Shown here in pieces: positions 1 through 6,566 of a stretch of DNA of 15,634 bases. Position 1 is the first letter of the stretch. Each line of letters begins with the position of its first letter. The notes below the pieces were generated by a model. It had not been told where the DNA came from and made no database searches. It worked only from the letters and a program-made list of their open reading frames with translations. The stretch comes from Anaerolineales bacterium UBA2317 (GTDB lineage: Bacteria > Chloroflexota > Anaerolineae > Anaerolineales > Villigracilaceae), in assembly GCA_002345215.1 (NCBI GenBank), contig DDVH01000024.1, positions 73,077-88,710 on the forward strand, written 5' to 3'. Position numbers and translations under genes: made by a program.

Positions 1-344
1 CTTTTGCCAACCACCTCAGCAGTTTGACCAATGTTCAAACCACCCAGCAAATCATACACAACGCCTGGTCCAGTTCGGCAATTGGTATTTACACTCACAC
101 TCACTTGAGGCACAGAAGGCGTGGCGGTTAATTCTGGTGTAGAAGTAAACTGTGGTGTTGCTGTAAATTCAGGGGTTGGTGAATTTTGCAATAACAATGC
201 CTGGGCAGTGACTGTTAAAGCCAAATCGTCAATAGGTGCTTCTTCAGTACCATCTGAATCACCACCTCCACTTTCTGTTGGTAAATTACAGGCGGAAAGT
301 GCAATGACCAAAAATATAGATAAAAATAAATTTCTTTTCTTCAT
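1..344 (-). CDS. SH3-like lipoprotein, paralogue 1 (partial, C-terminus off left edge)
   Basis: Only the first 114 codons lie in the window. The ATG at 344 follows an AAGGAG ribosome site (351-356). The product starts with a lysine-rich N-region, a hydrophobic segment and a lipobox ending LSAC, so it should be an exported lipoprotein. An acidic stretch, a Thr/Pro-rich linker with TPEFTATPQFT-like repeats and the start of an SH3b-like domain (NCRTGPGVVYDL) follow. The sequence is very close to the gene at 520-1320 and has the same promoter and upstream box, so the two arose by tandem duplication. The acidic region after the lipobox is the main difference (Gly/Asp-rich here). Bacterial SH3 domains usually bind cell-wall or envelope ligands; the ligand here is unknown. 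Confidence 0.85.
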   Translation of the reverse strand, partial: MKKRNLFLSIFLVIALSACNLPTESGGGDSDGTEEAPIDDLALTVTAQALLLQNSPTPEFTATPQFTSTPELTATPSVPQVSVSVNTNCRTGPGVVYDLLGGLNIGQTAEVVGK

Positions 345-364
345 GATTTTCTCCTTATTCATAA

Positions 365-392
365 ATTATGTCATAACTTAATATAGGGTCAA
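365..392 (-). promoter_or_regulatory. promoter of lipoprotein paralogue 1
   Basis: Reading the minus strand, TTGACC (387-392) and CATAAT (365-370) are separated by 16 bp and lie just upstream of the SD and ATG at 344. The same arrangement, with identical hexamers and spacing, precedes paralogue 2. The predicted start of transcription is near 358, giving a leader of about 14 nt. Confidence 0.7.
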
Positions 393-404
393 GAAAATGA
401 ATGA

Positions 405-441
405 ACTATTGGTACTATATTGAAGCATATCTTTTGTACTA
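405..441 (-). promoter_or_regulatory. putative operator: TAGTACCAATAGT box plus distal TAGTAC
   Basis: On the minus strand TAGTACCAATAGT (405-417) sits exactly 12 bp upstream of the -35 hexamer, and a second TAGTAC (436-441) lies 24 bp further upstream. The same 13-mer at the same distance, with another TAGTAC 25 bp away, precedes paralogue 2, although the spacer between box and -35 has diverged. This suggests an activator site; the protein that binds is unknown. Confidence 0.55.
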
Positions 442-478
442 GCAATATTTTCAGAAAATACAAAGGATAAATAAAATA

Positions 479-506
479 TCCCCGTGAACATTCACAGGGA
501 TTTTTT
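479..506. terminator. bidirectional hairpin terminator after lipoprotein paralogue 2
   Basis: TCCC-C-GTGA, loop ACAT, TCAC-A-GGGA forms an 8-bp stem with one internal mismatch, followed on the plus strand by six Ts. On the minus strand it is followed by a T-rich tract and lies about 14 nt past the stop codon of the gene at 520-1320, which it probably terminates. It separates the two lipoprotein genes. Confidence 0.7.
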
Positions 507-519
507 ATTAAAGTTTATT

Positions 520-1320
520 TTACGGGCAAGTCATAACCACTATTTTGATAGCAGCTTTTCCTGCTGAATTGAAAGCTTCAACACCCCAGGTAAGAGGCGT
601 TCCCATATTGAATGGAAGCAGTGGTAATGGATGTGAAGTCACATTCGCGGCTGTGCTATGGAATAGCCCACCATTGAGATAAATGTTAAACCCACTTTCA
701 TTATCAGATTTATCTTCCCAAGTAAGGGTACCTCCATATTGATAAAGTGGTGGCGGAGCAATAGGAACACAAATTTCTGGAGCCACAGTTACATTATTAA
801 CAGCCGCAGGTGGTGCAAGGGTTGCAGTAGCGGTTGGGGTAGAAGTTTTTGTGGGTGTTGGTGTAGGTGGAACAGGATACTCAGGCAAGTTAGCAGTGTT
901 CCCGCTTACCGTTGCATGTTGTGGGAATAGCCAACAAATAGTATTGCTACCTGGTAACTTAATAATCCAATAGCCAGTAGAGCTGTTTTTACCAACCACC
1001 TCAGCAGTTTGACCAACATTCAAACCGCCAATCAAGTCATATACTACTCCCGGACCTGTGCGACAATTTGTATTTGTACTCACGCTCACTTGCGGAATAG
1101 AAGGTGTGGCAGTTAATTCTGGTGTACCCGTAAACTGCGGAGTTGCTGTAAATTCAGGGGTTGGTGAATTTTGCAACAACAATGCTTGAGCAGTGACTGT
1201 TAATGCTAAATCTGATACTTCTACTTCTTCCGTGGCAGTTTCTCCAGAAGGTAGATTACATGCAGAAAGCACAATAATCAAAAAGACATATAAAAATAAA
1301 TTTGATTTTTTCTTAAACAT
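520..1320 (-). CDS. SH3-like domain lipoprotein, paralogue 2
   Basis: This 266-residue secreted lipoprotein has a Lys-rich N-terminus, a hydrophobic segment and a lipobox ending LSAC with Cys21 as the lipidated residue. A Thr/Pro linker (about 50-75) leads to an SH3b-like domain (about 76-140, motif NCRTGPGVVYDLIGG). A second linker of Pro-Thr repeats (about 148-170) precedes a C-terminal beta domain (about 180-266; LTWEDKSDNESGFNIYLNG) that resembles a fibronectin type III fold. The start has a good SD (AAGGAG, 1328-1333). It is a paralogue of the gene at 1-344 and is transcribed separately from it, since a terminator lies between. A role in binding envelope polymers or protein partners is inference only. 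Confidence 0.88.
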   Translation of the reverse strand: MFKKKSNLFLYVFLIIVLSACNLPSGETATEEVEVSDLALTVTAQALLLQNSPTPEFTATPQFTGTPELTATPSIPQVSVSTNTNCRTGPGVVYDLIGGLNVGQTAEVVGKNSSTGYWIIKLPGSNTICWLFPQHATVSGNTANLPEYPVPPTPTPTKTSTPTATATLAPPAAVNNVTVAPEICVPIAPPPLYQYGGTLTWEDKSDNESGFNIYLNGGLFHSTAANVTSHPLPLLPFNMGTPLTWGVEAFNSAGKAAIKIVVMTCP

Positions 1321-1340
1321 TTTCTTTCTCCTTTTCTTGC

Positions 1341-1368
1341 ATTATGACACAACTTAAACACGGGTCAA
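1341..1368 (-). promoter_or_regulatory. promoter of lipoprotein paralogue 2
   Basis: On the minus strand TTGACC (1363-1368), a 16-bp spacer and CATAAT (1341-1346) match the promoter of paralogue 1. The predicted transcript starts near 1334, shortly before the SD at 1328-1333. Confidence 0.7.
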
Positions 1369-1380
1369 GCATGAAAAGAT

Positions 1381-1418
1381 ACTATTGGTACTAAAAAATT
1401 GCTGTGACAAAAGTACTA
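1381..1418 (-). promoter_or_regulatory. second copy of the TAGTACCAATAGT box plus distal TAGTAC
   Basis: TAGTACCAATAGT on the minus strand (1381-1393) lies 12 bp upstream of the -35, as in the other copy. The distal TAGTAC (1413-1418) overlaps the stop codon of rsmA. Conservation of a 13-mer between two control regions whose flanking bases differ argues for selection. Confidence 0.55.
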
Positions 1419-2252
1419 TGTTTGATAATAGATATGGCAAAGCCTCTTCCATTCATCAATAGATAAAGTCTCCGCTCGCCTCATTGACTCAATTTCAGCC
1501 TGCTTCAGCAGGGACTCACTTTTCTCCGTTGAAACATGCAAACCCGATGAAAGCGAATTCCTCAGCGTTTTTCGTTTTTGTCCAAAACCCGCTTTAATGA
1601 GTTTGAAAAAAGTATTTAACAAGTCTTTTTCAATTAATGGTTCATCATAAATATCAATGCGTAATATCGCTGAATCAACTTTGGGGACCGGGTGAAATGA
1701 TTCCGCTGGGATGATGGCGTGAATGCTAGGTTTCCCATACACTTGCACACTCAATGCCAACAAGCTTAAATCTCCGGGCTTTTCGCAAATACGTTCTGCT
1801 ACTTCTTTTTGAATCGTCAACACAACTCTTCTTGGTTTATTTTCACTTTCTAGCAAATGACGAATAATAGCAGATGTAATGTTATATGGAATATTCGCGG
1901 CAACAATGTAATTCGGTTTTTGAATAATATCTGAAATGTTGATATTAAGAATATCACCCTGAATAATGTTTACGTTAGGGTATGGTTTTAAAACCGCTTT
2001 CAATGGAGGAATCAAGTCGAGGTCTAGCTCAACAGCTATCACCGTAGAAGCAGAAGCGGCGAGATAACGAGTTAAACTTCCAACGCCCGGACCTATTTCC
2101 AAAACAAAATCATCTGCTGAAATTTCTGCGGCTTGAATAATTTTTTGCAAAGCATCATCATCTTGCAAAAAGTTTTGACCTAGTTTTTTATCGGCGCGTA
2201 ATCCATATCTTTTTAGAATAGCGTGTGCATCAAGCGGAAGAATGTTTTTCAT
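1416..2252 (-). CDS. rsmA: 16S rRNA (adenine1518/1519-N6)-dimethyltransferase RsmA/KsgA
   Basis: RsmA dimethylates two adjacent adenines in the loop of 16S helix 45 late in 30S assembly, using SAM. The 278-residue protein shows the family motifs in order: LGQNFL (24-29), the SAM-binding loop EIGPGVGSLT (52-61), the acidic AVELD strand, GDIL (99-102) and the catalytic NIPYN (120-124), with the C-terminal helical domain complete. I chose ATG 2252, which overlaps the stop of the upstream LCP gene in an ATGA arrangement and implies translational coupling; a TTG two codons earlier is less likely. In Bacillus, ksgA also lies downstream of yabE, and here a YabE-like gene is two genes upstream. Confidence 0.96.
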   Translation of the reverse strand: MKNILPLDAHAILKRYGLRADKKLGQNFLQDDDALQKIIQAAEISADDFVLEIGPGVGSLTRYLAASASTVIAVELDLDLIPPLKAVLKPYPNVNIIQGDILNINISDIIQKPNYIVAANIPYNITSAIIRHLLESENKPRRVVLTIQKEVAERICEKPGDLSLLALSVQVYGKPSIHAIIPAESFHPVPKVDSAILRIDIYDEPLIEKDLLNTFFKLIKAGFGQKRKTLRNSLSSGLHVSTEKSESLLKQAEIESMRRAETLSIDEWKRLCHIYYQT

Positions 2253-3385
2253 TCGCAAACAATCGGCTCATCTTCTTCGTCAGTAATTTGAAGCGGAGCA
2301 TTTGGGAGGGGCCACATACCGCTTTGAAAGCGTGTGACGTAATCCCGTAAAATATTATGGTCAACAGAAAGAATAGCAACGCGTTTGTCAAAGACCGGGT
2401 CAAACTCGCGTGTTTGTGTAAAAATATCAGCAGGGAAACTTGCCAGCGAAATATTTTCTGGTGGCATTTGTGAAGCCAAACATGCCAATTGACTTAATTG
2501 CGCGGGCGTGAAATCGGTGCGGATGTTATCTTTGAATGCTTCAATCAATTCAGGAATTTGTGTGACGATAGCAGGGCTAGTTAACTTTTTGCGCAATGCA
2601 CATAGCACAATATTTTGATTATCAGCCCGTTCAAAAATTCCGCCTTCGCGATTGCGTACAAGTTTGAGTGCTTCGGCTCCATTCAAATGACTTTCACCAA
2701 CCGGTAAATTAGTGGTTCTAGCAATTTCTTCATTTTGAATTTTGACATCAATACCGCCAACTGCATTGATAATATTTTCAAACGTGCGCATATTGACTGT
2801 AATGTAATGGTCAATTTGTACGCCGAAATTTACATTTAATGTCAATGCTAATAGACCTGAACCTTCGGATGGGTCATCCCAATACTTGAAGCCGGGATTT
2901 CCATACAAAAAGGCTTGATTTAATTTTTCGTGGTCTTGCCCATCTAAATCATCAGCAATGTGTGGAATTTCAACCCACAAATCACGCGGGAATTCCAATA
3001 CCGTAACTTTTGGTGTGACAAAATCCACACGCACCAAACGAATAGCATCGGCTAAACCATAGGTGTAATTATCTCCACGTGCATCTGACCCGACCACTAA
3101 AACATTCATTGTGCCCGGTCCGTTACATTTTGCAACCGGCGTATTGGTTGGGAAAGAAACAGTTGGTACATACGTTACCAAACCTTGCGGTGTGGGTGAA
3201 GATAAATTGGGGGGGACTGTCCAAGTGGGTGGCAAGGTTTGTGGTGCAAATGTTGGCAGAGATGGTCCCAATGGTTGCGCGGCAACGGTTTGGTAGGTTT
3301 GGTATGTGTAAGTACCTAATACAACCACAAGGCAAAGCGCAATCACTGAAAGAAAAGAGATAGTAGTTTTTTGAAATTTAGACAT
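2249..3385 (-). CDS. LytR-CpsA-Psr (LCP) family protein
   Basis: LCP proteins transfer undecaprenyl-linked glycopolymers to the cell wall. This 378-residue protein has one N-terminal membrane anchor (about 9-26), a Pro/Thr-rich spacer (40-85) and an LCP domain from about 92. Typical motifs are visible: VVGSDAR (97-103), an acidic LADAIR segment, FPRD (132-135), HYITVNM, VGGIDV (209-214), and RNREGGIFERADNQ (245-258) with the Arg residues that hold the pyrophosphate. No clear SD precedes the ATG. It overlaps rsmA by 4 bp. Its position between a YabE-like wall protein and rsmA fits cell-wall maintenance, but the polymer attached is unknown and a regulatory role cannot be excluded. Confidence 0.92.
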   Translation of the reverse strand: MSKFQKTTISFLSVIALCLVVVLGTYTYQTYQTVAAQPLGPSLPTFAPQTLPPTWTVPPNLSSPTPQGLVTYVPTVSFPTNTPVAKCNGPGTMNVLVVGSDARGDNYTYGLADAIRLVRVDFVTPKVTVLEFPRDLWVEIPHIADDLDGQDHEKLNQAFLYGNPGFKYWDDPSEGSGLLALTLNVNFGVQIDHYITVNMRTFENIINAVGGIDVKIQNEEIARTTNLPVGESHLNGAEALKLVRNREGGIFERADNQNIVLCALRKKLTSPAIVTQIPELIEAFKDNIRTDFTPAQLSQLACLASQMPPENISLASFPADIFTQTREFDPVFDKRVAILSVDHNILRDYVTRFQSGMWPLPNAPLQITDEEDEPIVCE

Positions 3386-3407
3386 GTAATTTAATTTTTA
3401 AGAACTT

Positions 3408-3460
3408 AGCCACAGAGGACACAGAGAAAAAAACTCCGTGACTTCGTGTCTCAGTGGTTG
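3408..3460. repeat. imperfect inverted repeat, CCACAGAGGACACAGAG type
   Basis: The left arm CCACAGAGGACACAGAG and a right arm ending CGTGTCTCAGTGG flank an A7 loop. The right arm carries one extra unit of about 6-7 nt. It fills most of the gap between the 3D-domain gene and the LCP gene. Similar GAGACACAGAG hairpins are common as dispersed intergenic repeats in many bacterial genomes (from memory). It could weaken read-through but lacks a T-run for terminating minus-strand transcripts. Confidence 0.6.
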
Positions 3461-3499
3461 CTCTTAATATTTCTATAGATTTTGTAGTCATAAACATTT

Positions 3500-4705
3500 T
3501 TATTCAAAAAAATATGGGATGGTTGCTGGAGCAGGTTCAAGGAAATACACTGTCACCCAACCCGATAATGCACCGATATTATTATCATCATATCCCAAAT
3601 CAATCCATTTCGTCCGTGGCACACCAAACGCAGTTTCAATAATTGGACCACCACCTGTATCACCAATGGTTGCAAGTCCATAACCCGGAATATAAACACG
3701 CATACCTGCTAAATAACTATAAATTGAATAATCCACAGCCACAATACCATAACCAGCCCGTGCACCACTGGCAGTGCCATATGAACATCCACTAATGCCT
3801 GAGTTACATGGCGAATACCACGAAGCATACATTTCGGTGGCATACCAATATTGATAAGGCGCATCACCATCTACTGGCGACAAAACAATTTTTGTACCGC
3901 TGGCTACAATTTGCGTTTTCGGTGTTTGCAAAACCGTTTCATCTTCCACCTCACGGCTCACTTCCACACCATCTTCATACCGAATGCGTGTGCGAATCAT
4001 TGCCACACCATTAATGCCTGCTTCAAGAATTTCATCTTGACCAAATGGCACATCAGGCGAACTAATTTCTTCAATTGAAAATGGAATTGATTCTAAAGTG
4101 ACATCAATTGATTCTTTGACTCTGATAACTTTAATTTGACCATCCGCGGGCAACGCCTCATTTTCTTCGGGGATACTTGCATCTAAACCCTGTAACATAA
4201 TCCCCGCTTGAGACAATGCTTCACCAACCGTGTTTGCTGATGATTGAATTTGAATCGTTTGTCCATTGGTATTAATAGTCAATGTTTGGGCGGGAGAAAA
4301 TGTAATAGATGTAGAATCAGTTATCACCGTAGAAAGAGGCGGGGTGACTGTATCATATTCAGTGAGTGCATATCCTGCTTCATACAATACATCTCCAACA
4401 GTCAATGCAGATGTTTGTATCGGTTGACCATTAAGTGTGACATTCATCGTGCGACGCAATTGCATTTGAAATGAATCGCTTGCTATTGTTTCATCTAATT
4501 TAAATGGGATGCCATTCACCAAAACTCGGTCAGTTGGCTGAATCGAAATACCTGCTTCAGAAAGAATTAACAATGGCACACGTTGGCTCGTTTGGAGTGA
4601 GATAATAGTTTCGCCATCAATAATGGTAATTTGATTTGCTAGGCTTGGCTGACAAGCAATCAATAAAAGAATGAGCACAAGCGCAAACTTACGAATCTGT
4701 TTCAT
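3500..4705 (-). CDS. YabE/RpfB-like G5 and 3D domain lipoprotein
   Basis: This is a predicted exported wall-acting protein of 401 residues. From the chosen ATG 4705 it has a Lys/Arg start, a hydrophobic stretch and a lipobox LLIAC (Cys18). Two or three ubiquitin-like DUF348 repeats follow (about 25-195), then a G5 domain (about 195-275) and a C-terminal 3D double-psi barrel (about 290-391). The 3D part carries conserved Asp residues, for example in VAVD (322-325), the IGDTGGGP loop (347-354) and KWIDLGY (366-372). In YabE, RpfB and MltA-like proteins this fold cleaves peptidoglycan. The longer frame upstream would disrupt the signal peptide. A TATAAT ends 7 nt before the ATG and no SD is present, so the mRNA may be leaderless. 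Confidence 0.9.
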   Translation of the reverse strand: MKQIRKFALVLILLLIACQPSLANQITIIDGETIISLQTSQRVPLLILSEAGISIQPTDRVLVNGIPFKLDETIASDSFQMQLRRTMNVTLNGQPIQTSALTVGDVLYEAGYALTEYDTVTPPLSTVITDSTSITFSPAQTLTINTNGQTIQIQSSANTVGEALSQAGIMLQGLDASIPEENEALPADGQIKVIRVKESIDVTLESIPFSIEEISSPDVPFGQDEILEAGINGVAMIRTRIRYEDGVEVSREVEDETVLQTPKTQIVASGTKIVLSPVDGDAPYQYWYATEMYASWYSPCNSGISGCSYGTASGARAGYGIVAVDYSIYSYLAGMRVYIPGYGLATIGDTGGGPIIETAFGVPRTKWIDLGYDDNNIGALSGWVTVYFLEPAPATIPYFFE

Positions 4706-4712
4706 AAAGTTA

Positions 4713-4720
4713 ATTATAAT
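4713..4720. promoter_or_regulatory. palindromic -10 element shared by two divergent genes
   Basis: ATTATAAT is its own reverse complement, so a perfect TATAAT can be read on the minus strand (4713-4718, toward the 3D-domain gene, ATG 4705) and on the plus strand (4715-4720, toward the RNA methyltransferase, ATG 4737). A second plus-strand -10 candidate, TAAAAT (4725-4730), ends 6 nt before ATG 4737. No convincing -35 was found on either side. Confidence 0.5.
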
Positions 4721-4736
4721 CGGATAAAATTTTGTT

Positions 4737-5510
4737 ATGGATATCATCACAAGCACATCTAACCCTTTGATTAAACAAGTGCGTGCACTTCGACAAAAGA
4801 AAGCGCGAGTTGAAAGTAAAACTTTTCTTGTGGAAGGGATACATCATGTTGGAGAAGTGATAGAAGCAGGCTGGGACGTGGATGTGATTTTATATGCCCC
4901 CGAATTGCTGACGAGTCAATTCGCTAAAGATTTATTAAACAAGATTTCAAACATTAAATTGCAAGCCGTTTCTGAAAATGTAATGGAAGCATTAGCGGAT
5001 AAAGAAAATCCACAGGGAATTTTGACAGTTGTAAAACAAAAAGTTTATGCTCTCTCTGAAATAAAAAATGTTAATCGTGCTGTGGCTTTGGTCTCACCAC
5101 AAGACCCCGGCAATCTCGGCACAATTTTACGCACAATGGATGCAGTAGATATAGATGCATTATTTCTTTTAGATGGTGGTGTGGAGTTGTATCATCCGTC
5201 TGTTATTCGTGCCAGCATGGGAACATTATTTTGGAAACCAATCGTGCAAACTTCGTTTAATGAATTTGTGGCATGGTCACATGAAAAAAATGTTCAACTT
5301 ATTGGTACATCTGCCAAAGCGGATGTGGATTATCACACTTTGATTCCTAAAACTCCTTGGGTTTTGGTTTTAGGGAACGAGCAAAAAGGTTTAACAAAAG
5401 AACAAGTGGATGTTTGTGATGTGACTGTTTCTATTCCTATGCATGGGCGGGTAAGTTCGTTGAATTTATCCGTCGCGGCGGGGATTTTGTTGTATCAGTT
5501 TGGGAAATAA
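4737..5510 (+). CDS. TrmH-family (SpoU) RNA 2'-O-ribose methyltransferase
   Basis: SpoU enzymes are SAM-dependent, trefoil-knot methyltransferases that modify a ribose 2'-OH in rRNA or tRNA. The 257-residue protein has the N-terminal substrate-binding domain (about 1-100; STSNPLIKQVRAL, FLVEG) and the catalytic domain with all three motifs: PGNLGTILRT (124-133, with Asn126 and Arg132), VLGNEQKGL (211-219) and SIPMHGRVSSLNLSVA (232-247). The length and layout resemble RlmB/TsnR-like proteins, but the target nucleotide cannot be told from sequence. There is no SD, and the upstream -10 candidates suggest a leaderless or nearly leaderless message. It is the only plus-strand gene in the left half and diverges from the cell-wall block. 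Confidence 0.94.
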   Translation: MDIITSTSNPLIKQVRALRQKKARVESKTFLVEGIHHVGEVIEAGWDVDVILYAPELLTSQFAKDLLNKISNIKLQAVSENVMEALADKENPQGILTVVKQKVYALSEIKNVNRAVALVSPQDPGNLGTILRTMDAVDIDALFLLDGGVELYHPSVIRASMGTLFWKPIVQTSFNEFVAWSHEKNVQLIGTSAKADVDYHTLIPKTPWVLVLGNEQKGLTKEQVDVCDVTVSIPMHGRVSSLNLSVAAGILLYQFGK

Positions 5511-5537
5511 AAAGACCTGACAAATTTTGTCAGGTCT
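5504..5537 (-). terminator. terminator of the LuxR-DUF805 operon (long perfect hairpin)
   Basis: AGACCTGACAAA and TTTGTCAGGTCT (5513-5537) form a perfect 12-bp inverted repeat around a single central base. On the minus strand it is followed by TTTTTATTT and lies 5 nt after the stop codon of the gene at 5543, so it is a canonical intrinsic terminator for that operon. On the plus strand it directly follows the methyltransferase stop but lacks a T-run. Confidence 0.85.
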
Positions 5538-5542
5538 CATAA

Positions 5543-6232
5543 TTATGCTAAAAATTTATTTTCAGGTTGTGCCCATAAAATTCCTAATATCACAATTCCG
5601 CCTACGGGAACCAAGAGGAATAATTGCCACCAGCCGCTTTTGCCTATATCATGCAGACGGCGTGCGCCTGCGGCTAATAACGGTAATAGTGTGGCAATTA
5701 AAAATATGTTGACCAATGATTCGCTTAAGTAAGCCAGTGCAGAGGCGACTAGTGTAATAAACAACATAAACCACCAGAATTCTGGACGTGTTGCTTTTCC
5801 TGAAAAATCTGCATATTTTGTGAAGCATACTTGAATTGATTCAAAGAATGTCATGGTATTGGCTCCGTTGGGAGCATCTGCGCTCAGTGTGTTTTTCATT
5901 TTTAACTCCTTGCCGATTATAGAGATTGCTTCTCTTAGAGATGTGACCCAATTTATCCATAAGGTTTTGAGTCTGGCTCTATTTTCGACACTTTCTCCAT
6001 CTTCGGCAACTGTGGAAAGCCCTAGTTTTTCTGCTTCGAGTTTGTTTGTGGCATGTTTTAGTTTCAAGCCGAGTTCTAACCTCGAGCTGACATTAAACTT
6101 TGCATAAATATTTTTGAGGTGAAATTCAACAGTACGGTCGGTGATGTGAAGGGATGAAGCAATTAATTTATTACTTTTTCCTTCTAGTAGAAGTTTTATC
6201 ACTTCCCACTCACGGTTACTTAACGTTGGCAT
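5543..6232 (-). CDS. LuxR-type HTH fused to a DUF805 membrane domain
   Basis: The N-terminal 60 residues are a LuxR/GerE DNA-binding domain (LSNREWEVIKLLLEGKSN, then ITDRTVEFHLKNIYAKF). A linker of about 75 residues follows. The C-terminal part (about 130-229) is a DUF805 domain with the family signatures FSGKATRPEFW (143-153), ARRLHDIGKSGWW (190-202) and a final hydrophobic helix plus QPENKF; it has about three membrane helices. There is no receiver domain. The gene overlaps the small membrane-protein gene upstream by 13 bp. An internal SD-ATG (5897-5911) could also make the DUF805 part alone (118 residues). A membrane-tethered transcription factor is the simplest reading; the signal and targets are unknown. 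Confidence 0.85.
   Translation of the reverse strand: MPTLSNREWEVIKLLLEGKSNKLIASSLHITDRTVEFHLKNIYAKFNVSSRLELGLKLKHATNKLEAEKLGLSTVAEDGESVENRARLKTLWINWVTSLREAISIIGKELKMKNTLSADAPNGANTMTFFESIQVCFTKYADFSGKATRPEFWWFMLFITLVASALAYLSESLVNIFLIATLLPLLAAGARRLHDIGKSGWWQLFLLVPVGGIVILGILWAQPENKFLA
5897..5911 (-). promoter_or_regulatory. internal ribosome binding site and ATG before DUF805
   Basis: On the minus strand AAGGAG (5906-5911), a 6-nt spacer and ATG (5897-5899) occur inside the fused gene. Initiation there would give residues 112-229, which is the DUF805 domain with a short leader. No other gene in this operon except the protease has such a good site. Confidence 0.5.
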
Positions 6233-6552
6233 TGTTTTTTTATGTAAACTCCAGAAAATAATACTGTAGAAATTACCAGAACAAATAAGATGATTCGTAA
6301 CTCTCCGCCTTGTTGCGGATTTGTCAGCCCGTTTTGCGCGAGGAAAATGATATTAAGAAATAAATAAAAAGCAAGAGGAACAAGAGAGAATTTTAGATTA
6401 AGCTTCCCCGAAGCAGATATTGCCAGCCACAAAAGAATAATGACGTTTGACAAGATGCGAATAATTTCTATCTGATTCGTACCTGCATGAATGAGGATAT
6501 CAAAGATTTGAATGAGTGAAATTGTAATTACCAGAGGTGTAGATTTATTCAT
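6220..6552 (-). CDS. small four-helix membrane protein, unknown function
   Basis: The product of 110 residues has four predicted hydrophobic helices (about 5-24, 28-47, 51-73 and 85-104), short polar loops and a positively charged C-terminus (KKQCQR), which suggests a cytoplasmic tail. I recognise no family. It starts 14 nt after the stop of the CPBP protease gene and its 3' end overlaps the HTH-DUF805 gene by 13 bp, so the three genes should be co-transcribed and the last two translationally coupled. No clear SD precedes the ATG. A sensor or partner subunit for the membrane-tethered regulator is plausible from context only. Confidence 0.75.
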   Translation of the reverse strand: MNKSTPLVITISLIQIFDILIHAGTNQIEIIRILSNVIILLWLAISASGKLNLKFSLVPLAFYLFLNIIFLAQNGLTNPQQGGELRIILFVLVISTVLFSGVYIKKQCQR

Positions 6553-6566
6553 ATAATTATTTTATC

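Noticed and set aside
121..381. Plus-strand open frame over the first lipoprotein gene
   Set aside because: It is antisense to a clear lipoprotein start with SD, signal peptide and a paralogue at 520-1320.
2252..2258. TTG start two codons upstream for rsmA
   Set aside because: The ATG at 2252 gives the standard ATGA overlap with the LCP stop; the TTG adds nothing recognisable.
4705..4756. Longer N-terminus for the 3D-domain protein
   Set aside because: It would run through the -10 region and spoil the lipoprotein signal, and overlap the divergent methyltransferase start.
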